Assembly: GCA_021848865.1 (NCBI GenBank)
Contig: JAJZTO010000112.1
Location: 1 to 8,060, forward strand
Direction: 5' to 3'
DNA from: Myxococcales bacterium
Lineage (GTDB): Bacteria; Myxococcota; Myxococcia; Myxococcales; Anaeromyxobacteraceae
DNA length: 8,060 nt
Part shown: positions 1-6,279 of the stretch, one piece after another
Position numbering within the stretch: the stretch's first letter is position 1
Layout of the letters: every line of letters starts with the position of its first letter
Position numbers and translations under genes: made by a program
The notes under the pieces: model-generated
Told to the model about the DNA's origin: nothing
Database searches by the model: none
What the model saw: only the letters and a program-made list of their open reading frames with translations

Positions 1-218
1 TCCGAGAGCAGCGACGAGGCCGCCGCCTGCTCCGGCGCCGAGCGGCGCGGCCGGGGCGGCAGCCGGCGCAGCAGCTCCCCGGCGGCGGCGAGCCCCGGCC
101 GCAGCGCCGCCCAGTCCCGATCCAGCTCCCCGCCCGGCGCGGTCCGCAGGACGGTGAGCCGCGCGGTGTCGGCGGACGGCAGCCCGGCGGCGAGCAGCAG
201 CTCCGTGGTCGTGGACAT
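1..218 (-). CDS. 5' part of an unidentified protein, cut by the window edge
   Basis: This is the first 72 codons of a minus-strand gene that runs off the left end. It opens at ATG (218-216) and reads MSTTTELLLAAGLPSADTAR, followed by a stretch rich in Ala, Leu and Arg (for example ELLRRLPPRPRR). The start is well supported: a GAGGGAGG Shine-Dalgarno site sits 7 bases upstream, inside the 15-base gap after the stop of the oxoacid oxidoreductase gene. Codons are G/C-ending like those of the neighbours, and no in-frame stop occurs. No signal peptide, membrane segment or catalytic motif is visible in the part present, and I do not recognise the family. The short spacing implies co-transcription with the oxidoreductase, so a role in the same oxoacid or acyl-CoA pathway is possible; that is inference from position only. 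Confidence 0.72.
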   Translation of the reverse strand, partial: MSTTTELLLAAGLPSADTARLTVLRTAPGGELDRDWAALRPGLAAAGELLRRLPPRPRRSAPEQAAASSLLS

Positions 219-225
219 CTCCGTT

Positions 226-233
226 CCTCCCTC
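226..233 (-). promoter_or_regulatory. Shine-Dalgarno site of the 1-218 gene
   Basis: Read on the minus strand the bases are GAGGGAGG, followed by 7 bases (AACGGAG) and then ATG at 218. The site begins directly after the TGA of the upstream oxidoreductase gene (236-234). Translation of the second gene therefore has its own strong ribosome site on a shared message. It is the best ribosome-binding site in the window and fixes the start of the partial gene. Confidence 0.7.
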
Positions 234-3200
234 TCAGGACGCGGCGGCCCGCGCCCCGGTCTCGCGCAGCTCGCGCAGGATGGCCTCGGCGCGTCCCATG
301 GCCCGGGCCGCGCCCTGTTCCTTGAGCCTCTCGAAGCCCCGGATGTCGTCGGGGAGCGCCGCCAGCTCCGCCACCCGCGCCTGGGTGCCGGGCTCGAGCC
401 GCTCCAGGCCCGCCTCGAGGGCGGTCCGGTACCAGGCGACGAGCTGGCGCTCCAGGCGGCGGGACCGGCTCCGCCCGAACGGGTCGAGGGCCGTGCCGCG
501 CAGCCGCTTGAGCGCCGCCAGCGCCCGGAAGGCGCCCTCGAACCAGCTCCCCAGCCGCAGCTTCCGCTCCACGCCCAGCGCGCGCAGGAACGGCGGGTGG
601 AGGTGGTAGTGGATGCGCACCGTGCCGGTGAAGGCCTCGCGGGCCCGCCGGGCCATGCCGGCGTGCAGGTGCAGCCGCGCCACCTCGTACTCGTCCTTGT
701 AGGCCATGAGCTTGTGGAGCCCGCGGATCACCTGGCGGGTGACGAGCGGCTCGGCCCGCGGGCCCACGGCGGCGCGCTCGCGCCGGAAGACGCCGAGCAC
801 CGCCTCGACGTAGCGCTCCGCCTGGGGCAGGTCCCGATGGTGGACGAGCCCGGCGACGCGGACCGGGAGCAGCAGCCGCTCCGCCTCCGGCAGCTCGCCG
901 CAGCGCCGGAGCAGCGCCTCGAAGCCGGGGCGCAGCGCCCCCAGCTCCCTCCCCTCGCGCTCCACCCGCTCCTCGTAGGAGGCCGGCGGCGGCCGGAGGG
1001 CCGCCTCGAATCGGGCCGGGTCGTGGCGCCACAGCCGCCCCTGCCGGAAGGCCTGGAGGTTCTGCTCCACGCCGGTGCCGTTCAGGCGGATGGCCGCCTC
1101 CAGGGAGTCGGCGGTGACCGGCAGCAGCCCCGCCTGCCAGGCGGCGCCCAGGGCGAAGACGTTCGCCGCGAGCCAGTCGCCGAAGAGGGCCTCGGCGAGC
1201 CGCCGCGCCTCCACCCGCACCGTGTGCTCCGGATCGCAGGCGGCGGCGACGGCCTCCTCCATCCGCCCGGCCTGCGGGTCGAGCCGCACGTCCCGGATCA
1301 TCTCGCCGGTGGGGAGCAGCGTGGTGTGGAGGAGCGCCGCGGTGCGCCCGGGCCGGCAGCGCGCCAGGTTGGCCCGATCGGCGCCGGCCACCAGGTCGAG
1401 CGCCAGGTAGAGGTCGGCCTGCCCCAGCCCCACCCGGTTGGCGAGCGCCCCCTCCCCGCGGGGAGCGATGGTCACGCTGGAGAGCACCGCGCCCCACTTC
1501 TGGGCGGCGCCGGTCTGGTCGTAGCTCAGCACCTCGTGGCCGTCGAGCAGCGCGGCCTGGCTCAGCAGCGCGCTGACGGTGAGGACGCCGGTGCCGCCCA
1601 CGCCGGGGATGAGGATGCGGTAGGGCCGGTCCAGGTGCGGCAGCGCGGGCACCGGCAGGAGCCCCTCGGCCGGCGCCGGCGGGGCGGGCTTGCGGGGCCC
1701 GCCCCCCTCCACCTCCACGGTCACGAAGGCCGGGCAGTCGCCCCCCAGGCAGAGCTGGTCCTGGTTGCAGCTCGACTGGTGGATGAAGGTCTTGGGTCCG
1801 AGCTCGGTCTCCACCTTCTGCAGCGACATGCAGTTCGCCACCTGCCCGCAGTGCCCGCAGTTCTCGCAGACCTCCTCGTTCACCAGCACGAAGCGGCTGG
1901 GGCCGGGGCGCAGCGCCCGCTTCTGCTTGCGCCGCCGCTCGTTGGCGCACTCGCCGTCGTAGAGGAACACGGTGACGCCGGGCGTGGCCTCCAGCTCCCG
2001 CAGCACCGCGTCCACCTCCTCCCGCGGGTGCACCCGGGCCACGGCCGGGAGCCCGGCGCGCCGGTAGGCGCCCGGGTCCCGCGCCACGATGGCGATCTTC
2101 GCCACCCCCTCCAGCGCCAGGAGCCGGGCCAGGGTGGGGACGTCCCGCTGGCCGACCGGCGCCTGGGCCCCGGTGTTGGCCACCGCGCCGTTGTAGAGGA
2201 TGCGGAAGGTGAGGTTCGCCCCGGCGGCGACGGCGAAGCGGATGTTCAGGTAGCTGGAGTGGAAGAGGGCCCCGTCCCCCTGGTTCTGGATGACGTGCTT
2301 GCGGTCGGTGAAGGGGGCGAGCCCGATCCAGGCCAGCCCCTCCCCGCCGAGCTGGAAGGTGGCGTCGGCGTGGCGCTCCGGCTGGTCGATGGCGGTGGCG
2401 AAGACGTGGCAGCCGGGGGCGCTCCAGGCCACCTGGCCCGGCAGCACCCGGGTGGAGACGTTGTGGGGACAGCCGCTGCAGTAGGTGGGGGTGCGCCGGA
2501 GCAGCGCCGGGACCTCGCGCTCCCGCGCCGCCCGCAGCTCGGCGAGCCGCGCCGCGATGCGGTCGGCGCGCCCGGTGGGGAGCCCGAGCAGGAACGGCGC
2601 CAGCCGCTCGGCGACCAGGTCGGCGTCCAGCCCGCCGTGCTCGGGGAAGAGCGGCTCCCCGCGGGCGTCCCGCTTGCCCAGCACCCGGGGGCGGTCCGGG
2701 AGCCCGTAGAGGGCGTCGCGCAGCGCCGACTCCACGAAGGCGCGCTTCTCCTCGACCACCACCACCTGCTCCATCCCGCCCAGGGCCTCGGCCGCGAACC
2801 GGGCGTCGAGCGGGTGGATGAGGGCGAGCTTCACCAGCCGCACGCCGCCCGCCGAGAGCGCGGCCTCGTCGAGCCCCAGGTCGGCGAGCGCCTGGCGCAG
2901 GTCGGCCCAGCTCTTGCCGGCCGCGACCAGCGCCAGCCGGTCGCGGGGCGAGCCCACCACCACCCGGTCCAGCCGGTTGGCGCGGGCGTAGGCCACCGCC
3001 GCCGGCAGCCGCTCGGCGTGGAGGATCCGCTCGGTCTCGACCGTCTCCCCGGGGAAGAAGCGGTGGTACTGGCGCTTGGCGAAGGGGCGCCCGCCCACGG
3101 CGAAGTCCGGGAGCACGATGGCGGGGCGCGCCGGATCCAGCTCCACCGTCTCGCCGCCGTCGCAGAGCTGCCCCACCAGCTTCATCGCCACCCACAGCCC

Positions 3201-3806
3201 GGAGTAGCGCGACAGCGCCACCGCGTGGCGCCCCAGCTCCAGGAACTCGGCCACCGAGGCCGGGTGGAGCACCGGCATGGCGGCGTGGACGAAGTAGTGC
3301 TCCTGCCCGAAGGGCATGGTGGAGCTCTTCGCCTCGTGGTCCTCGCCGGAGAGCACCACCACCGCGCCGTGGGCGCTGGTGCCGGCGTAGTTCCCGTGGC
3401 GGACGGCGTCGCCGGCCCGGTCGAGCCCCGGCCCCTTGCCGTACCAGAAGCCCACCACCCCGTCGTACCGGCCGTGCTCGTACCGGTCGAGCAGCTGCGT
3501 GCCCATGAGGGCGGTGGCCGCCATCTCCTCGTTCTCCGCCGGCCGGTGGACGAGGCCGTGGGGCTCGTGGAGGTGGCGCACCTGGGCCAGCGCCAGGTCG
3601 TAGCCGCCGAGCGGCGATCCCGGATAGCCGGTGACGAAGGTGCCGGTCCGCAACCCGGCCGCACGGTCGCGCCGCGCCTGCTCCATGGGGAGGCGGATCA
3701 GGGCCTGGACCCCGGTGAGGAAGACCCGGCCCTCGTCGAGCGTGTACCGGTCGTCGAGGCGGAGCACGGTAGAGAGGTTAAGCAGCCGCTGACGCGCGCG
3801 CCGCAT
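234..3806 (-). CDS. Fused indolepyruvate ferredoxin oxidoreductase family protein (2-oxoacid:acceptor oxidoreductase)
   Basis: Predicted cytoplasmic enzyme of 1190 residues. The family converts an arylpyruvate (or similar 2-oxoacid), CoA and oxidised ferredoxin to acyl-CoA, CO2 and reduced ferredoxin; the substrate here is not proven. An N-terminal pyrimidine-type thiamine-diphosphate domain carries GYPGSPLGG (60-68) and RPAENEEMAATA (88-99). A transketolase-C-like segment lies at about 280-370. CSGCPHN (C443, C446) and C466 precede the TPP-binding domain with QGDG (509-512) and N539. An iron-sulfur region has C647, C650, C653, C659, C680, C686 and C691. A gamma-type domain carries PGVGGTG (734-740), and a DUF6537-like C-terminus holds GLHKLMAYKDEYEVARL (1029-1045). 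Length and order match the fused family of proteobacteria (alpha and beta parts joined) and no disruption is seen. I chose ATG 3806: the frame stays open to 4034, but that part overlaps the divergent kinase and does not look like the family. GTG 3767 is an alternative start nearer the conserved LDDRYTL. It is likely co-transcribed with the 1-218 gene and divergent from the sensor kinase. Confidence 0.93.
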   Translation of the reverse strand: MRRARQRLLNLSTVLRLDDRYTLDEGRVFLTGVQALIRLPMEQARRDRAAGLRTGTFVTGYPGSPLGGYDLALAQVRHLHEPHGLVHRPAENEEMAATALMGTQLLDRYEHGRYDGVVGFWYGKGPGLDRAGDAVRHGNYAGTSAHGAVVVLSGEDHEAKSSTMPFGQEHYFVHAAMPVLHPASVAEFLELGRHAVALSRYSGLWVAMKLVGQLCDGGETVELDPARPAIVLPDFAVGGRPFAKRQYHRFFPGETVETERILHAERLPAAVAYARANRLDRVVVGSPRDRLALVAAGKSWADLRQALADLGLDEAALSAGGVRLVKLALIHPLDARFAAEALGGMEQVVVVEEKRAFVESALRDALYGLPDRPRVLGKRDARGEPLFPEHGGLDADLVAERLAPFLLGLPTGRADRIAARLAELRAAREREVPALLRRTPTYCSGCPHNVSTRVLPGQVAWSAPGCHVFATAIDQPERHADATFQLGGEGLAWIGLAPFTDRKHVIQNQGDGALFHSSYLNIRFAVAAGANLTFRILYNGAVANTGAQAPVGQRDVPTLARLLALEGVAKIAIVARDPGAYRRAGLPAVARVHPREEVDAVLRELEATPGVTVFLYDGECANERRRKQKRALRPGPSRFVLVNEEVCENCGHCGQVANCMSLQKVETELGPKTFIHQSSCNQDQLCLGGDCPAFVTVEVEGGGPRKPAPPAPAEGLLPVPALPHLDRPYRILIPGVGGTGVLTVSALLSQAALLDGHEVLSYDQTGAAQKWGAVLSSVTIAPRGEGALANRVGLGQADLYLALDLVAGADRANLARCRPGRTAALLHTTLLPTGEMIRDVRLDPQAGRMEEAVAAACDPEHTVRVEARRLAEALFGDWLAANVFALGAAWQAGLLPVTADSLEAAIRLNGTGVEQNLQAFRQGRLWRHDPARFEAALRPPPASYEERVEREGRELGALRPGFEALLRRCGELPEAERLLLPVRVAGLVHHRDLPQAERYVEAVLGVFRRERAAVGPRAEPLVTRQVIRGLHKLMAYKDEYEVARLHLHAGMARRAREAFTGTVRIHYHLHPPFLRALGVERKLRLGSWFEGAFRALAALKRLRGTALDPFGRSRSRRLERQLVAWYRTALEAGLERLEPGTQARVAELAALPDDIRGFERLKEQGAARAMGRAEAILRELRETGARAAAS

Positions 3807-3863
3807 CCTCTCGGCCGGCCGCCGCCTCCCGGGCGCACGGCTGGTGAACTCCCGCGGCGGCGC

Positions 3864-3879
3864 TTGGCGGTATCCGTGC
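3864..3879 (+). promoter_or_regulatory. Candidate sigma-54-type promoter for the sensor kinase
   Basis: TTGGCGGTATCCGTGC has the GG-N10-GC spacing of -24/-12 promoters (GG 3866-3867, GC 3878-3879), a TTGGC block at -24 and TGC at -12. It departs from the consensus TGGCAC-N5-TTGC at the AC and at the first T of TTGC. Transcription would start near 3891, about 16 bases before the ATG at 3907, within the inverted repeat. GG-N10-GC occurs often by chance in DNA this GC-rich, so this is a candidate only. No convincing sigma-70 -35/-10 pair was found: TTGGCG and TACCCT are 25 bases apart, which is too far. Confidence 0.27.
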
Positions 3880-3880
3880 C
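3867..3880 (-). promoter_or_regulatory. Candidate sigma-54-type promoter on the opposite strand, facing the oxidoreductase
   Basis: On the minus strand the bases read GGCACGGATACCGC, again GG-N10-GC. The -24 half matches GGCACG fully, while the -12 half is CCGC instead of TTGC. A transcript would begin near 3855, leaving a leader of roughly 50 bases before ATG 3806. It overlaps the plus-strand candidate almost exactly, so at most one may be real, or the two could compete. Support is motif and position only. Confidence 0.2.
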
Positions 3881-3906
3881 CCCGAAGGGTGCTGTACCCT
3901 GTCGGG
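3881..3906. repeat. Bulged 10-bp inverted repeat abutting the kinase start codon
   Basis: The left arm CCCGAAGGGT (3881-3890) pairs with ACCCT-G-TCGGG (3896-3906) across the 5-base loop GCTGT, with one unpaired G at 3901. All ten pairs are Watson-Crick. The last base of the right arm directly precedes ATG 3907. In DNA it could be an operator for a dimeric regulator of the divergent pair. In RNA it would fold the ribosome-binding region of the kinase, where the only purine-rich stretch (GAAGGG, 3884-3889) lies in the left arm. The repeat is plain in the sequence; its function is inferred. Confidence 0.6.
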
Positions 3907-6252
3907 ATGACCGGCGGGGGCACCACCGCGCGCATCAGCCGCCACCTGTTCCGCCAGATCCTGGGCCTCGCGGCCCTGCTCCTCTGCGCGGTCCTGGCGC
4001 TGGCCTGGTGGGGACTCGTCCGGGCGCTCGACACGCAGGCGTGGGCGCGGGCCGACGAGTCGGCGCGCCGCCTCGCCGTCGAGCTGGACCGGGAGACCTT
4101 CGGGGTGGACCGCCTGGGCCAGGTTCTCCAGGACTGGTGGCTGCGGGGCGTCTACTCGCTCGACGCCCCCGAGGCCCTCCAGGCCGTCGTCCTCCCGGCG
4201 CTGGAGCGCCAGTCCCCGGTGTCGTCGGTCAACTTCTGCCGTGCCGACGGGACCTCCGTGCTGCTGCTCCGCGGCTCGGGGAGCTGGGACGGGCGGTGGC
4301 TGGTGCCGGGGCCGGGCGGGAGCCGCCTGCGCTGGACGCGCCGTGCCGCCGGCGGGGGCCGGCCCGTCGTCGAGCCCTGGCAGCCGACCTCCTACGACCC
4401 CCGGAGCCGCGACTGGTACCGGATCGCCGAGCGGGGCCCCGGGGCGCGCTGGTCGCCCGAGGCCTACCGGTTCATGACCACCAAGGACCCGGGCATCACC
4501 CTCTCCATCCCGGTCCGGGACGGGGACCGGCTCCTCGGCGTGATCGGGCTGGACCTGCTGCTCGACGACCTCACCGCCAGGGCCTGGCTCGCCCAGGCGA
4601 CGCCGGGGACGCTGGTGCTGGTCGCCGACGAGCGGGGCCGCGCCCTCATCCTCCCGCACCTCCCGGTCTACGGGGCGGCGGAGGCCCGCTTCCGGGACTT
4701 CCTGAAGCCGGTGGGCCCGGACCTCCTGCCGGAGCTGGCGGCGCTCCTCGCGGACCTCGGAACGCTCCCCGAGGGCGGGCGGCGGGCGACGACGCGGGCC
4801 GGGGGGCGCGAGTACTACGGGCTGGCGCGCCCCTACCGCGGCCCGTCGGGGCTCGCCTGGGTCCTGGCGGTGGCCATCCCCGAGGACGAGATCATGGCGG
4901 GGAGCCGGCGGGCGGGCCTGGCGGTGCTCTCCTTCGCGGTGCTGGGCTTCGCGGTGATCGCCTGGCGGGCCCGGGCCATCTCGCGCCGCTTCGGGGGGCC
5001 GCTCGACCACCTGGCGCGGGCCACCGGCGGCGAGGGTCCCGGACCGGGAGGGCCGGCGGCGGAGGCGGGCGTCTGGGAGCCCCGGGCGGTCCAGGAGGCG
5101 CTGCAGCTCGCCAACCGGGCGGTCGAGGTGCAGGTCGCGCTCCGCGAGCAGCTGCGCAACAGCCAGCGCCGGGAGACGGTCGGCACGCTCGCGGGCGGCG
5201 TCGCCCACGACGTGAACAACCAGCTCACGGTGATCCTCGGCGAGCTGGAGCAGTGCCTCGAGGCGCTCGGGCCCGGGCACCCGCTGGCGCCGGAGCTCGC
5301 CGTCGCCCGGGACGCGGCGCGGAGGTGCGGCGAGAGCACGCGGGCGCTGCTCTCCCTGGCGCGGCCGCCGGCCGCCTCGGCGAGCGGCCCCCTCGACCTG
5401 AACCGGCTGGTGCGCGACGTGGCCACGCTCGCCGGCCGCGTGCTCGGCGGGCGCATCGCCGTGGCCCTGGCGCTCGACCCGGCGCTGCCGGCGGTGGAGG
5501 GGATCGCCGCCCAGCTCGAGCAGGTCGTCGTCAACCTGGTCATCAACGCCCGGGACGCCATGCCCCGGGGTGGGCGGCTCACGCTGCGGACGGCGCGCGG
5601 CGCCGAGGCCGGCTGGGCGCGCCTGGAGGTGGCCGACACCGGCGTGGGCATGACCCCCGAGATCCAGGCGCGCATCTTCGAGCCCTACTTCACGACCAAG
5701 GCGCCCGGCCACGGCACCGGGCTCGGTCTGCCGATGGCCTTCGGCATCGTCCAGAGCCACGGGGGGCGCGTCGAGGTGGCCAGCCAGCCGGGGACGGGCA
5801 CCACCTTCACGATCCACCTGCCGCTGGCCGCCGGGCGGGCCGCCGCCGGCCCGGAGGAGGCCCCGCCCGCGGCCGCCCGCCTCGACGGGCTGCGGATCCT
5901 GGTCGCCGAGGACGACGAGGTCCTGCGCGGGGTCCTGGAGCAGACCCTGCGCCGCGCCGGGGCCACGGTGACGGCGGTCCCGGACGGCCGGACGGCCACC
6001 GCGCTGTGGAGCGCCCGGGGGCCCTTCGACGCGGTGGTCACCGACCTGCACATGCCGCACGCCGACGGCGTGGACCTCTACCGGGCGGTGCGCGCCGCCT
6101 CGGCCGAGGTCCCGGTCCTCGTCGTCAGCGGGACCTCGCTGGAGCGGCTGGGTCCCGAGGTGGCGCGGGACCGGCGCCTCGCCACGCTCGCGAAGCCCTA
6201 CCGCGGGGACGACCTGCTCCGGGCGCTCGGGGCGCTCCTGGGCGGCGCCTGA
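3907..6252 (+). CDS. Membrane dCache-domain hybrid sensor histidine kinase with C-terminal receiver
   Basis: A 781-residue inner-membrane signal-transduction kinase. TM1 lies at about 15-38. The periplasmic double-Cache sensor (about 40-325) contains YDPRSRDWYRIAE (163-175), ITLSIPV (197-203) and GVIGLD (211-216). TM2 is at about 336-353. A linker leads to the HisKA domain, whose H-box GGVAHDVNNQLTVI has phosphoacceptor H434. The HATPase domain shows N-box NLVINARDAM (543-552), DTGVG (577-581), FEPYFTTK (591-598) and GHGTGLGL (601-608). The receiver (about 661-780) has acidic residues E668-D670, phospho-acceptor D713 in VTDLHMP, S741 and K763, so both phosphotransfer sites are intact. No HPt, PAS or DNA-binding domain is present, so the output partner must be elsewhere. 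ATG 3907 puts TM1 close to the N-terminus; GTG 3844 is an in-frame alternative but would place the inverted repeat inside the gene, and no good Shine-Dalgarno marks either. It is divergent from the oxidoreductase, and the Cache residues suggest an amino-acid ligand. Confidence 0.92.
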   Translation: MTGGGTTARISRHLFRQILGLAALLLCAVLALAWWGLVRALDTQAWARADESARRLAVELDRETFGVDRLGQVLQDWWLRGVYSLDAPEALQAVVLPALERQSPVSSVNFCRADGTSVLLLRGSGSWDGRWLVPGPGGSRLRWTRRAAGGGRPVVEPWQPTSYDPRSRDWYRIAERGPGARWSPEAYRFMTTKDPGITLSIPVRDGDRLLGVIGLDLLLDDLTARAWLAQATPGTLVLVADERGRALILPHLPVYGAAEARFRDFLKPVGPDLLPELAALLADLGTLPEGGRRATTRAGGREYYGLARPYRGPSGLAWVLAVAIPEDEIMAGSRRAGLAVLSFAVLGFAVIAWRARAISRRFGGPLDHLARATGGEGPGPGGPAAEAGVWEPRAVQEALQLANRAVEVQVALREQLRNSQRRETVGTLAGGVAHDVNNQLTVILGELEQCLEALGPGHPLAPELAVARDAARRCGESTRALLSLARPPAASASGPLDLNRLVRDVATLAGRVLGGRIAVALALDPALPAVEGIAAQLEQVVVNLVINARDAMPRGGRLTLRTARGAEAGWARLEVADTGVGMTPEIQARIFEPYFTTKAPGHGTGLGLPMAFGIVQSHGGRVEVASQPGTGTTFTIHLPLAAGRAAAGPEEAPPAAARLDGLRILVAEDDEVLRGVLEQTLRRAGATVTAVPDGRTATALWSARGPFDAVVTDLHMPHADGVDLYRAVRAASAEVPVLVVSGTSLERLGPEVARDRRLATLAKPYRGDDLLRALGALLGGA

Positions 6253-6254
6253 CC

Positions 6255-6274
6255 CCGGCGCCGGCGGTGCCGGC
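6255..6274. terminator. GC-rich hairpin in the convergent gap, possible bidirectional terminator
   Basis: The 27-base gap between the kinase stop (6250-6252) and the stop of the membrane protein (6282-6280) contains GCCGGC (6260-6265) and GCCGGC (6269-6274) around a GGT loop. The 10-base palindrome CCGGCGCCGG (6255-6264) overlaps it. The position between convergent genes suits a bidirectional terminator. There is no T-tract on either side, so intrinsic termination would be weak, and such palindromes arise easily in DNA of this composition. Confidence 0.3.
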
Positions 6275-6279
6275 CAGCG

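Noticed and set aside
154..609. A 151-codon plus-strand frame near the left end
   Set aside because: It is antisense to the oxidoreductase C-terminus and to the partial gene; its Ser/Arg/Ala-rich translation has no recognisable features.
3864..3900. Sigma-70 promoter built from TTGGCG and TACCCT
   Set aside because: The two boxes are 25 bases apart, well beyond the usual 16-18, and no better pair was found.
3807..4034. N-terminal extension of the oxidoreductase up to 4034
   Set aside because: The extra 76 residues overlap the divergent kinase coding region, are Arg/Pro-rich and do not resemble the start of this enzyme family.
3778..6060. A 760-codon minus-strand open frame opposite the kinase
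   Set aside because: The translation is Arg/Gly/Pro/His-rich and shows no family motifs, while the plus-strand frame encodes an unmistakable histidine kinase.
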